Shown here: positions 35,447 through 43,592 of the stretch, piece after piece
How the letters are laid out: every line of letters starts with the position of its first letter
Numbering within the stretch: position 1 is the first letter of the stretch
Assembly (NCBI GenBank): GCA_016292635.1
Contig: JAEDIC010000009.1
Coordinates: forward strand, 1 to 64,000
Source: Clostridia bacterium
Lineage (GTDB): Bacteria; Bacillota; Clostridia; Christensenellales; CAG-138
Reading direction: 5' to 3'
DNA: 64,000 bases
The notes under the pieces: model-generated
Database searches by the model: none
Told to the model about the DNA's origin: nothing
What the model saw: only the letters and a program-made list of their open reading frames with translations
Program-made: the position numbers and the translations under genes

Positions 35447-35484
35447 AGCCGCATATATATGCGCACGAACTGTATTGTGCGGCT
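35447..35484 (-). terminator. Possible terminator of the NimA-like gene
   Basis: AGCCGCA (35447-35453) pairs with TGCGGCT (35478-35484), just after the stop codon of the leftward gene at 35499; the U-tract is short. Confidence 0.35.
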
Positions 35485-35498
35485 CAGTCTGCGCCCCA

Positions 35499-35972
35499 TC
35501 AAGCGGGGTTAGCCTTTCCGCTGCATTCGGTGACGGTAAGCTTTATGACTGCGGTGTGGGGTACCAGTGCTTTGTTGTATTCAAAATCCCGGGTCATTTC
35601 GTTTCGGGCCATTATTATATCCAGCCCGGCGGCTTTATCATCGCCTTCAAGAAACTCTATGTTAGCCTTGCCCATAAGGGACTTATAGTGCATGGTTACG
35701 TTTTTGCTTTCGGGCATGGTTACCATCTTATGGGCGCAGTCCATCTCAAAGGAGCATACGCCGTTTTTCTTCATCAGTTCGTATTTCCTGCCGGCCATGG
35801 CGCCATGCAGATACAGATATATCTGCTCACCTTTTGTTTCGTATGCAAAATTCAGCGGCACGATATATGGATACATGTCATCATCCACAAGGCCTATCCT
35901 TATTATTTCGCATTCATCGATAATCCGCTTTATTGCATGAAAATCCGTTACCTGTCTGTCTTTTCTTCGCAT
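35499..35972 (-). CDS. Pyridoxamine 5'-phosphate oxidase-like (NimA-type) flavoprotein
   Basis: 157 residues from the ATG at 35972 (MRRKDRQVTDF), spaced correctly from AAGGATGA; an ATG three codons upstream overlaps that site. Split-barrel FMN fold of the nitroimidazole-resistance group: IIRIGLVDDDMYPYIVPLNF and LYLHGAMAGRKYELM with the conserved His. Such proteins reduce nitro compounds or are general flavoreductases. Its substrate here is unknown. Confidence 0.9.
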   Translation of the reverse strand: MRRKDRQVTDFHAIKRIIDECEIIRIGLVDDDMYPYIVPLNFAYETKGEQIYLYLHGAMAGRKYELMKKNGVCSFEMDCAHKMVTMPESKNVTMHYKSLMGKANIEFLEGDDKAAGLDIIMARNEMTRDFEYNKALVPHTAVIKLTVTECSGKANPA

Positions 35973-36126
35973 AATGATCATCCTTGCATTTTTTTAATAT
36001 TATATCAAAAAATACATTTGTTTTGTAGCGTGACAATATCATATGCGCATTAAATATGATACTATAGTAAAAAATAAATTTTTTGTCGTTTCTGTATCAA
36101 AGGTCAGGATTGGAGAAAAGCCATGA

Positions 36127-36618
36127 AGAAAACGTTTTATTCGGAAATTACCTATGTGGCGGCATAATTTGCTTTCATTTGCAACGGCGCTTTCTTGCGG
36201 GTTTGCGCTGGATACAATGCTGACGCCGGTTGAGCTGATCAATGGTGAGGGTATTGCCGCAAGAGCCGTATTTTATCTCCTTGGCATGGTGGCTTGCGCA
36301 GCGGGAGTTTCCCTGCTGTTTCATACATATATCCTGTTGGAAGCATATGAGATGTTCGTTAAGGAAATGCTCGCAAAGCTCGGTATGGATATCAATAAAT
36401 TCAAGACGGTATATGACTGCGCAAGCTGTGCGCTGACTGTGGTCATGTCGCTTGTATTTTTCGGGTTCGGCAGAATTGAGGGAATGAAGCCTGGCACAGC
36501 TGTATGCGCGCTGATAAACGGATGGCTTATAGGAATATGTTCAAAGGCGTTCGAAAGGCTGATTGAGTTTAAAGATGGAACGGGGCTGAGGGGTTTTTCA
36601 TGCCGCGGCGCAGCATAA
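36127..36618 (+). pseudogene. N-terminally truncated YczE/YitT-type membrane protein
   Basis: An open frame from 36127, with first ATG at 36154 (154 residues). The sequence matches only the second half of DUF6198/YczE-type membrane proteins: a helix with FALDTML, a helix pair LLGMVACAAGVSLLFHTYI, then MFVKEMLAKLGMDINKFKTVYD and VVMSLVFFGFGRIEGMKPGTAVCALINGWLIG (given as two joined blocks). The first two or three helices (about 80 residues) are absent. The frame continues upstream into RKRFIRKLP-like residues and then meets a TGA at 36124. A separate ATG at 36123 with a good GGAG site opens a 14-codon frame that dies at a TAA. Probably a deletion remnant; a functional shortened protein cannot be excluded. 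Confidence 0.6.
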
Positions 36619-36712
36619 GGGCGATATTGGAAAAGCGAGATAAAAGTGGTAAAATAAATTCAGAATATACCCAATCATATTCATTTCATAAGGAAAGGGC
36701 CGCACAATCACA

Positions 36713-37495
36713 ATGAAGAAGCACAAGGTCTTGATAGCAAAGGACAACCAGGGATACTGTCAGGAACTGGGTAGCTATCTGGGTAAAATGGCCGTATTTG
36801 ATGTTATGCCTTTTGCGTATGACGGATACGAGACGATCGAGCGGATAGCAATAAATAAGCCGGACCTGCTTTTAATAGACGCTGTGCTTCCTAAGCTTGA
36901 CGGAGTGGGTGTGTTGAAAAAGCTTAACGCAATGGGCCTTTCCAAGGGTATGCGTATAATCGCCCTGTCTCCCTTTGCCGATGACGATCTGGTGAAACAG
37001 CTTGAAGAGCTGGGCGCCCTTTATGTGATATACCTTCCGGCGGTACCGCAGCAGGTATTCAGCCGAATAGTCGATTTTGCCATTCAGGATGACGACGGAG
37101 CGAAGCGCATAAGTCGAGACAACCGCAGAGAGGAAATGAAGAATCTGCGGGACAAGGTGATTGCCAACTACTTTTACTCGATGAGCGCACCTGTGAATCT
37201 TGCGGGATACCAGCAGGCAAAGGCGGCTGTGGCTTACTGCGTGGATAATTACGATCGTCAGTCCTATGTTACCAAGGATGTTTATCCATATGTTGCAGAG
37301 CTTTATGATTCCACTGCAAAAAGGGTAGAGCGGAACATACGCACATTTATAGAGGCAGCCTGGGAGAGGGGCGATATTGAAAAGCTGAACAAGCTCTTCG
37401 GTTATACCGTAAGCCAACACAAGGGCCGGCCTACAAACAAGGAGTTCATCGCCCTTATGACTGAGCGGGCCATAATGCGAATGCGTCAGGGATAA
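36713..37495 (+). CDS. spo0A: Stage 0 sporulation protein A with atypical receiver
   Basis: 260 residues. Master regulator of sporulation. The C-terminal DNA-binding domain is well conserved (VERNIRTFIEAAWERGD, LFGYTVSQHKGRPTNKEFIALM). The receiver keeps the phosphoacceptor Asp56 (LLLIDAVLPKLDG), but the acidic pair is K10-D11 instead of D-D, the switch Thr is Ser86 (IIALSPF), and the invariant Lys before Pro is Leu108 (VIYLPA). Ribosome site AAGGAAAGGG lies somewhat far (about 13 nt) from the ATG. Normally adjacent to spoIVB; here preceded by the accessory patch. Confidence 0.93.
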   Translation: MKKHKVLIAKDNQGYCQELGSYLGKMAVFDVMPFAYDGYETIERIAINKPDLLLIDAVLPKLDGVGVLKKLNAMGLSKGMRIIALSPFADDDLVKQLEELGALYVIYLPAVPQQVFSRIVDFAIQDDDGAKRISRDNRREEMKNLRDKVIANYFYSMSAPVNLAGYQQAKAAVAYCVDNYDRQSYVTKDVYPYVAELYDSTAKRVERNIRTFIEAAWERGDIEKLNKLFGYTVSQHKGRPTNKEFIALMTERAIMRMRQG

Positions 37496-37515
37496 ACCGT
37501 ATATTGTAATTTGTT

Positions 37516-37565
37516 CCCCGCAATTCTCATAGTTTATTAGAAAAGAGAAATGAGGGGTTTTGTTT
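37516..37565 (+). promoter_or_regulatory. Terminator-like hairpin containing a Shine-Dalgarno
   Basis: 37516-37528 pairs with 37545-37557 (11 of 13 positions), 16-nt loop. The 3' arm ends in GAGGGG, the ribosome site for the gene at 37566, and is followed by TTTTGTTT directly before the ATG. Likely terminator of spo0A doubling as SD sequestrator. Confidence 0.55.
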
Positions 37566-38054
37566 ATGAAAAGCATTAGCATAAAGTGGTATGTGGCGCT
37601 GTTTGCCGGGGTAATGGGCATTGCGGCAGGGAGTGCTACCGAGCTTCAGGGAGGATATATTGACGCCGCCATAACGGCTATGGGACAAGCGGAAGGTATA
37701 AGGATACTTACGCTTTCCCTTATTGATATTTTGCTTAACGGGGCGCTGTTCTGCTGGTGCCGCATATTATCAGGCAGGGTAGGTCAGGTGATGGCCGTTA
37801 TGGCGCTGCTGTGCAAATCCATGCTGATGGGCCTGTTCGGCAGAGAGCTTATCACAACGGGACTGAGCGGCATTAAGGCGCTTATGATAGTACTTACGGC
37901 TTTTGGCGGCGGGTGCGTTTGCGCGTCAATGATAATGGCGGGGGAAGATAGGCAGGCAAAAGGAAGAAGGCTTGCGGTTTGGCTTTCCGGCGTGGCGACG
38001 GAGGGGATAATAATACCATCAATTGTGAGAACATGGGCCCTGCTGTTCAACTGA
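37566..38054 (+). CDS. Polytopic membrane protein after spo0A (SpoIIM-like?)
   Basis: 162 residues from the ATG at 37566; about five membrane helices (8-25, 47-66, 73-92, 105-128, 138-158). The size, topology and the final GIIIPSIVRTWALLF recall SpoIIM (stage II sporulation protein M), but the similarity I see is too weak for an assignment. Its ribosome site lies in the hairpin at 37516-37565. It follows spo0A and precedes deoB, which has its own promoter. Confidence 0.8.
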   Translation: MKSISIKWYVALFAGVMGIAAGSATELQGGYIDAAITAMGQAEGIRILTLSLIDILLNGALFCWCRILSGRVGQVMAVMALLCKSMLMGLFGRELITTGLSGIKALMIVLTAFGGGCVCASMIMAGEDRQAKGRRLAVWLSGVATEGIIIPSIVRTWALLFN

Positions 38055-38055
38055 A

Positions 38056-38085
38056 TTGACTACATCCGAGAGTGAGTGGTAAAAT
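38056..38085 (+). promoter_or_regulatory. Promoter of deoB
   Basis: TTGACT (38056-38061), 18-bp spacer, TAAAAT (38080-38085). Confidence 0.65.
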
Positions 38086-38136
38086 CAATACATAGTGTTA
38101 AATCGCTAAATTCCACGAAAGGTGTTTTATAGTATA

Positions 38137-39309
38137 ATGGCAGACAAAAGAGCAATAGTTATAGTACTGGACAGCGCAGGAATAGGCGCGCTGCCTGACG
38201 CCGCCGAATTTGGCGATGCTGGCGCCCATACCTTTGGCAATATATACAAAGAACGTGGAAAGCTGGAAATACCCAATATGCGCGCTATGGGGATAGCGGC
38301 AATAGAGGACGCGCGCCTGGAACCGTTTGATGGGGATATACAGGGCTGCTATGGCCGCGCCGCAGAAATTACCAAGGCCAAGGATACGACCTGCGGCCAT
38401 TGGGAAATGACCGGCATAATAATGAAAGAGCCCTTCAAAACATACCCGAACGGTTTTCCGCCCCGCATAATGGATGCCTTTGAGGCGGCTGTGGGCCGGG
38501 GCACTCTGGGCAATAAGGTAGCCTCCGGCACCGCCATAATTCAGGAGCTTGGAGACGAGCATATGGCTACAGGCAAGCCTATAGTGTATACCTCTGCGGA
38601 CAGCGTTTTCCAGATAGCCGCCCATGAAGGGGTAATACCTCTTGAAGAGCTGTATTCCATGTGCGAAAAGGCCCGTAAGCTTCTTATGGGCAAGGACCTC
38701 GTGGGACGTGTTATCGCCCGCCCGTTTATAACGGGTAAGAACGGGTATGTTCGCACCGAAAACCGCCGGGACTACGCCATACCCCCCGTTGAGGACACAA
38801 TACTGGACGGTCTTGTGGCGAAGGGCTTTGAAACGGTAGCCGTGGGCAAAATAGAGGACATATTCTTTAAGCGGGGCATAACCACCGCAAACCACACAAA
38901 GAACAATCCCGATGGCATAGAGGCCACCATAGAATACCTTAAGGCCGGCACGGGCGACTTTATCTTCACCAACCTTGTGGATACCGATATGCTTTATGGT
39001 CACCGCAATGATGTGGAGGGCTATGCTCGGGCACTGGAAGCGTTTGACGCCAAACTGCCCGAGATAACCGACGCAATGAAGGACGGGGATATTCTCATCA
39101 TCACGGCGGACCACGGCTGCGATCCCGTATATCCCGGCACGGACCATACCCGGGAATATATCCCCATACTGGTTTGGGGTAAGGGAGTAAAAGCGGGCGT
39201 TGACCTCGGCACAAGGGAAACTTTCGCCGATATAGGCAGCACCGTATTCGAATACATCACCGGAGAGCCCTGGCGCACAGGAAAGTCCTTCCTGAAGGAA
39301 ATAATTTAA
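38137..39309 (+). CDS. deoB: Phosphopentomutase
   Basis: 390 residues from the ATG at 38137 (MADKRAIVIVLDSAGIGALPD). Interconverts (deoxy)ribose 1- and 5-phosphate in nucleoside salvage. Alkaline-phosphatase-fold metal ligands are visible: VLDSAGIG, DTDMLYGHRNDVEGYARAL, TADHGCDPVYPGTDHTREYIP (given in parts). An AAAGGTG lies 12-14 nt upstream. Monocistronic. Confidence 0.96.
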   Translation: MADKRAIVIVLDSAGIGALPDAAEFGDAGAHTFGNIYKERGKLEIPNMRAMGIAAIEDARLEPFDGDIQGCYGRAAEITKAKDTTCGHWEMTGIIMKEPFKTYPNGFPPRIMDAFEAAVGRGTLGNKVASGTAIIQELGDEHMATGKPIVYTSADSVFQIAAHEGVIPLEELYSMCEKARKLLMGKDLVGRVIARPFITGKNGYVRTENRRDYAIPPVEDTILDGLVAKGFETVAVGKIEDIFFKRGITTANHTKNNPDGIEATIEYLKAGTGDFIFTNLVDTDMLYGHRNDVEGYARALEAFDAKLPEITDAMKDGDILIITADHGCDPVYPGTDHTREYIPILVWGKGVKAGVDLGTRETFADIGSTVFEYITGEPWRTGKSFLKEII

Positions 39310-39326
39310 TAAATACCGCAATAACG

Positions 39327-39374
39327 GACCTCCTTGCCTAATAGACTTATATAGACGGCAAAGGAGGTCTTTTT
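39327..39374 (+). promoter_or_regulatory. Terminator-like hairpin containing a perfect Shine-Dalgarno
   Basis: GACCTCCTTGCC (39327-39338) pairs with GGCAAAGGAGGTC (39357-39369) with a single bulged A. The 3' arm contains AAAGGAGGT, and TTTTT (39370-39374) abuts the ATG at 39375. It can act as the deoB terminator and hides the ribosome site of the downstream gene. Confidence 0.7.
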
Positions 39375-40511
39375 ATGTTGAAAAAACTGGGTGCATTATT
39401 TACCTTCACGGCAATTTTGCTGAGCTTTGGGGCGGCATATGCCGAGGAATATCCCGTTGATGTAAGCGGGATAAAAGCGGCGGTGGTCATAGAGCAGAGC
39501 TGCGGCAAAACCGTGCTTAATTACAACGCAGATGAGGAGCTGGACACCGGGGGACTTTCCCGGCTGCCTGTGTTGCTGGCGGTATGCAATAAGATAGACA
39601 GCGGCAGTTTGGAGCTTACGGATACCGTAACCATAAGCGCGGCGGCGTCACGGGTGAGCGGGCCCACGGCTTTTCTGGAGGCAAGCGAGCAGGCAGAGGT
39701 ATCCATGCTGCTTAAAGCGGCGGTGATGATATGCGCCGGGGATGCAATATATGCCCTTGCGGAGGGAGCATACGGCTCAGCCGAAGCCTGCGCCATGGCT
39801 GTTAACGACCTTATGGCGGACATGGGCATAGATGGGAACTATACGGACATAACCGGCAGCGGAATACGCTTTACTGCGGGAGAAATGGCGAAGATAGGCG
39901 CAGCCCTTACGCGGAGCAATGCATTCAGGCTGTACAGCGGACTGTTTTACGATACCATACAGCACGCCGACGGGCGGCTGACAGAGCTTGCAAGCTCAAA
40001 TAAGCTGCTCAAAAGCTGCGTCGGCACAAACGGAGTGGGCACAGGCTCATCGGCTGAGGCGGGATATTGCGGCGTTTTCTCGGTGAAGCGGGGGAATACC
40101 TGCTATATCTGCGCCCTGCTTGGCGCGAGAAATTCATCTGAGCGGGCGGAAAAGGCAGGCAGCATGATAGAATACGCATTCGCGGCATATGATGCAAAGT
40201 CCCTTGCGTCAGCCGGGGAGATAATGGAGGAGTGTATACCCGTGCGACGGGGGACAAAGTCAAGTATCGCACTTGTTGCAAAAGAGGATGCGGTTGCCTT
40301 AATGCCAAAAAACAGCGAGATAGAGGAGCGGCGAGAAATACCTGAGATGCTGGAAGCTCCCCTTAGCAAAAACAATGCAGTGGGAAAAATCACCTATTCG
40401 CTCAACGGGGAAACGGTAGGCGTTGTGGAGCTTGTTCCTGCAGAGGATATACAGAGGGCCGGCACGGGGGATTTTGTGAAGCGAACCCTTATGGAGTGGC
40501 TGCACTGCTGA
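39375..40511 (+). CDS. Catalytically dead D-Ala-D-Ala carboxypeptidase homologue
   Basis: 378 residues with a signal peptide (residues 1-23, ending AAYAEE). Overall sequence follows the S11 peptidase (PBP5/DacF) fold and aligns along its length with the intact paralogue at 43589, but every catalytic motif is altered: the SxxK Ser and Lys are Gly60 and Arg63, the SxN triad is C120-A121-G122, and KTG is G222-T223-G224. The C-terminal region retains the beta-rich domain of the family. It cannot be a normal carboxypeptidase; a scaffold or regulatory role in cortex or wall synthesis is inference. Translation start is masked by the hairpin at 39327-39374. Confidence 0.85.
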   Translation: MLKKLGALFTFTAILLSFGAAYAEEYPVDVSGIKAAVVIEQSCGKTVLNYNADEELDTGGLSRLPVLLAVCNKIDSGSLELTDTVTISAAASRVSGPTAFLEASEQAEVSMLLKAAVMICAGDAIYALAEGAYGSAEACAMAVNDLMADMGIDGNYTDITGSGIRFTAGEMAKIGAALTRSNAFRLYSGLFYDTIQHADGRLTELASSNKLLKSCVGTNGVGTGSSAEAGYCGVFSVKRGNTCYICALLGARNSSERAEKAGSMIEYAFAAYDAKSLASAGEIMEECIPVRRGTKSSIALVAKEDAVALMPKNSEIEERREIPEMLEAPLSKNNAVGKITYSLNGETVGVVELVPAEDIQRAGTGDFVKRTLMEWLHC

Positions 40512-40525
40512 GAAATGGAAGCCGG

Positions 40526-40554
40526 TTGCATAGTTTTTCCGGATGACGTATAAT
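40526..40554 (+). promoter_or_regulatory. Promoter of the M50-scpA-scpB operon
   Basis: TTGCAT (40526-40531), 17-bp spacer, TATAAT (40549-40554). Confidence 0.85.
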
Positions 40555-40580
40555 AATGCTAACTATTATCATCAGGAGAG

Positions 40581-41258
40581 ATGCAATTGCTGAGAGGTAT
40601 TTTTTCCGGATCTGCCGGTTCTTTTATAATGGAACTGCTGTACAGGATGCCCGCCATACTGATTGCGCTGGCATTCCACGAATGGGCCCATGCGTATGCT
40701 GCGTATCGGAGGGGAGATCCCACGGCGTTTAATTTAGGCCGCATGACGCTGAACCCGCTGGCTCATATAGACCCATGGGGTTTTGTGATGCTGGCGCTGT
40801 TTCGCTTCGGCTGGGCAAAGCCCGTGCCCATCAATACCCGAAACTTTAAAAACCCCCGCAAGGATGAGCTTATCGTCAGCCTTGCCGGCGTGGTTACAAA
40901 TCTGCTGCTGGCCTTTGTGGCTATGGGAATATTTTATGTGATAGCGGCTACCGTTGGGCTCAGAAATGCGGCGCTGAATACCGTGATATACTATTTTTAC
41001 TTTATCAACCTGAGCCTCTGCGTGTTCAATTTGCTGCCCATACCGCCCCTTGACGGATATCATGTATTCTCCTGCCTGTTTGCCCGCAAGATAGGCCTTA
41101 AACCCTTCATGTTCTTTGAGAGATACGGATATATGATACTGATAATCCTGCTCTTTACCGGCGTTCTCAGCAGCGTTATGTCGGTGGTGGTAAACTGGCT
41201 CATGGGCGGAATGATAGCTATATACGACGGCCTGTTTGGCCTGATCGGTCTTATCTGA
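40581..41258 (+). CDS. Site-2 protease family (M50) membrane metalloprotease
   Basis: 225 residues, about five membrane helices. Zinc motif HEWAH (AFHEWAHAY, residue 31 region) and the distal NLLPIPPLDGYHV with the third ligand. This short, PDZ-less form of M50 regularly precedes scpA in Firmicutes (YwhC-like). AGGAG lies very close to the ATG, so a TTG two codons later (40587) could be the true start. Its stop overlaps the scpA ATG. Confidence 0.93.
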   Translation: MQLLRGIFSGSAGSFIMELLYRMPAILIALAFHEWAHAYAAYRRGDPTAFNLGRMTLNPLAHIDPWGFVMLALFRFGWAKPVPINTRNFKNPRKDELIVSLAGVVTNLLLAFVAMGIFYVIAATVGLRNAALNTVIYYFYFINLSLCVFNLLPIPPLDGYHVFSCLFARKIGLKPFMFFERYGYMILIILLFTGVLSSVMSVVVNWLMGGMIAIYDGLFGLIGLI

Positions 41259-42022
41259 TGAGTTACGAAGTAAAGCTGTCCCGATTCCAGGGGCCGTTGG
41301 ATTTGCTGCTCCACCTTATCGAGCAGGCGGAGGTGGACATAAAGGACATATTTATATCCGAGATAACCTCTCAATATCTGGAGTATATGAACCAGATAGA
41401 GGAACTGGATATGGACACTGCCAGCGAGTTTTTAACCATGGCGGCAACATTGGTATACATTAAATCCCGCTCTCTGCTGCCCCGGCCGCCAAAGGAAAAC
41501 ACCGAGGAAGAGGAAGACCCTGCCGAGGCCCTTATCCGTCAGCTGCGGGAATACCGGGCCGCAAAGGAGGCGGGTGAAAAGCTTGCTGAGCTGTTGCATG
41601 AGGCAAGCGGCGTATACACCAAGCTGCCGGAAGAATTCGCCTTGCCGCCCCAGGAGATAAACTGGGAGGAATCCTCCACAAAAAGCCTGCTTCGCGCCTT
41701 TGCGGAGCTTATGGACAGACGCCGCATGGAACGGGCCGCCGCCATAGACAAGCAGGAGGTAGTAAATGACGAATTCACCATTCGCCGCCAGCTTGTAAAG
41801 ATAAGGGACAGGCTGAGGGAGAAAAAACAGCTGAAGTTTGAAGCCCTGTTCGATGAGGATGCTTCCAAGATAGAGATGATAGTTACATTTATGTCTCTGT
41901 TGGATATGCTCATGCGGGGCGAAATAACCATTAAGCAGCCCGGGCCATACGAGCCCATCACCATAACCGCTCTGAATATTCGGGAAGACGATGAAGACGC
42001 CGAATATATGGACGAGCAGTAA
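41258..42022 (+). CDS. scpA: Segregation and condensation protein A
   Basis: 254 residues; kleisin subunit of the SMC-ScpAB condensin. N-terminal YEVKLSRFQGPLDLLLHLIEQAE and YLEYMNQIEELDMDTASEFL, C-terminal winged helix with VTFMSLLDMLMRGEI. ATG overlaps the upstream stop by one base. Confidence 0.97.
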   Translation: MSYEVKLSRFQGPLDLLLHLIEQAEVDIKDIFISEITSQYLEYMNQIEELDMDTASEFLTMAATLVYIKSRSLLPRPPKENTEEEEDPAEALIRQLREYRAAKEAGEKLAELLHEASGVYTKLPEEFALPPQEINWEESSTKSLLRAFAELMDRRRMERAAAIDKQEVVNDEFTIRRQLVKIRDRLREKKQLKFEALFDEDASKIEMIVTFMSLLDMLMRGEITIKQPGPYEPITITALNIREDDEDAEYMDEQ

Positions 42023-42034
42023 GGAAGAAAACAG

Positions 42035-42577
42035 ATGCAGGATCAACGTTTTTCCGCAATAGAGTGCATATTGTTCGTATCCGGTGAGCCGGTTTCCCTG
42101 GTGCAGCTTCAGCGGGCGCTGGATATGACTGGCATAGAAATGAACGCAGTTATCCATCAGATGGAAGAGCTGTATCGTCAGGAAGAAAGAGGAGTACAGC
42201 TTTATATCACCGATGACACGGTGCAGCTTGTATCAAACCGAAAATACGCAGGCTACGTTGAAGAACTGCTGCAGCCCGCCCAGACCAAGAGCTTTTCTCA
42301 GGCCATGCTGGAGACGCTGTCAATAGTTGCTTATCGCCAGCCGGTCACCCGTTCGGATATTGAGGCGGTGCGGGGCGTGCGCTGCGATTATTCCGTGAGC
42401 CAGCTGCTGAAGCTGGGGCTCATTCAGGAGATGGGCCGCAGGGATTCTGTGGGCAGGCCAATGACTTTCGGCACTACCGATGCCTTTCTTCGCCAGTTTG
42501 GCATACATTCCATAGAAGAACTGCCGGAGTATGGTTCATTTGCGGCGGATGAACCGGAGGAGCAGACCGAATCATAA
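42035..42577 (+). CDS. scpB: Segregation and condensation protein B
   Basis: 180 residues, two winged-helix domains: AIECILFVSGEPVSLVQLQ and QAMLETLSIVAYRQPVTRSDIEAVRGV (split here at QPVTR). Binds the ScpA kleisin. C-terminus is acidic (EEQTES). 12 nt after scpA. Confidence 0.97.
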   Translation: MQDQRFSAIECILFVSGEPVSLVQLQRALDMTGIEMNAVIHQMEELYRQEERGVQLYITDDTVQLVSNRKYAGYVEELLQPAQTKSFSQAMLETLSIVAYRQPVTRSDIEAVRGVRCDYSVSQLLKLGLIQEMGRRDSVGRPMTFGTTDAFLRQFGIHSIEELPEYGSFAADEPEEQTES

Positions 42578-42600
42578 AAATACCATATCTGCCAAATACT

Positions 42601-42625
42601 AAGGGTCATGATTACCATGACCCTT
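42601..42625 (+). promoter_or_regulatory. Hairpin covering the DUF2953 start
   Basis: AAGGGTCATG (42601-42610) pairs perfectly with CATGACCCTT (42616-42625), loop ATTAC. The stem contains the ribosome site AAGGG and both candidate start codons (42608 and 42617). Confidence 0.55.
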
Positions 42626-43150
42626 TATATTATATCCGCGTCGGCCCTGCTGCTGATGACGGGGGCAAAGATAAGATTTCGCATTTGCCTTGAGCTGAGC
42701 CGCGCCCGGCTTTATATTGAAGCGGGGCTGCTTTTCGGCGCCGTAAAGGTGCGTGGAGAAGCGGTGGCCTGCTGGTTTCCTTTTACGCTGTATGTAAACG
42801 GCAAGCCTCATTCCATTACAAAGCAGAAGCAAAAGACATCGCTGCCCCAATACATATGGAACGGAACGCAATTGAAGGAGCTTAATATAACACTTGCTCT
42901 GGGCATAAAGGACGACGGAGCGGCAAGCGTTATACTTGCGGGTATACTCAGGGAGGCAATACGGGGCGGTGCTTTTCTGCTTGAGCCGGAGAATTCCAGC
43001 ATTGAAGCCAGGCCGGTGTTTGGCAGGGATGATTTCTGGATGGAATTGGAAGGCATAGCAAGGCTGCGCCCTGTGCAGATTATTTGTGCCGCCATAAGGC
43101 GGAAAATATCCAAAATGCGGAAAGGAAAAGAGTATGACGCATCCTGTTGA
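42608..43150 (+). CDS. DUF2953 membrane-associated protein (YtfI-like)
   Basis: 180 residues (177 if the second ATG at 42617 is used). N-terminal hydrophobic helix (LYIISASALLLMTGA) then a beta-rich domain, GAVKVRGEAV and similar, of the DUF2953 family. In Bacilli and Clostridia it is paired with ytfJ, which follows and overlaps by 17 nt. Function unknown; likely related to spore or envelope formation. Confidence 0.85.
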   Translation: MITMTLYIISASALLLMTGAKIRFRICLELSRARLYIEAGLLFGAVKVRGEAVACWFPFTLYVNGKPHSITKQKQKTSLPQYIWNGTQLKELNITLALGIKDDGAASVILAGILREAIRGGAFLLEPENSSIEARPVFGRDDFWMELEGIARLRPVQIICAAIRRKISKMRKGKEYDASC

Positions 43151-43592
43151 AAACATAATGAAGACCACCATGGAACAGCTCAAGGCCATGGCAGATGTGA
43201 ACACGATAGTTGGCAATCCCATACTGACAGCGGGGGAAACCATGATACTGCCCGTATCAAAGCTGTCCATGGGCTTTATATCCGGCGGCGGAGAATACGG
43301 GCCGGAAAAACGGCGCACTCCAATACAGAAAAGCGCAGAAGAAATGGACGAATGCGGATGCTATCCCTTTGCCGGGGCAGCAGTGGCGGGTATGACTATT
43401 ACTCCCCTTGCCTTTTTGTCCGTAAACAACGGCTGTGTGAAGGTGATGCCCGCGGATTACGATACCACTTTTGACAGGGCGGTGGAGATACTGCCGGAGC
43501 TTATCGGCACGGTTGAGCAGGCGGTAAAGAACAGCATAAAGAGCTGCAAATGCGGAGAAAACAGCGGCGATCAAAGCGGTAATGCACAATGA
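43134..43592 (+). CDS. ytfJ: YtfJ/GerW family sporulation protein
   Basis: 152 residues. VENIMKTTMEQLKAMADVNTIVGNPI at the N-terminus and PVSKLSMGFISGGGEYG are diagnostic of GerW/YtfJ (both quoted in short blocks). Needed for germination in Bacillus. The C-terminus is Cys-rich (CKCGENSGDQ). Overlaps the gene before and the carboxypeptidase gene after by 4 nt. Confidence 0.95.
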   Translation: MTHPVENIMKTTMEQLKAMADVNTIVGNPILTAGETMILPVSKLSMGFISGGGEYGPEKRRTPIQKSAEEMDECGCYPFAGAAVAGMTITPLAFLSVNNGCVKVMPADYDTTFDRAVEILPELIGTVEQAVKNSIKSCKCGENSGDQSGNAQ

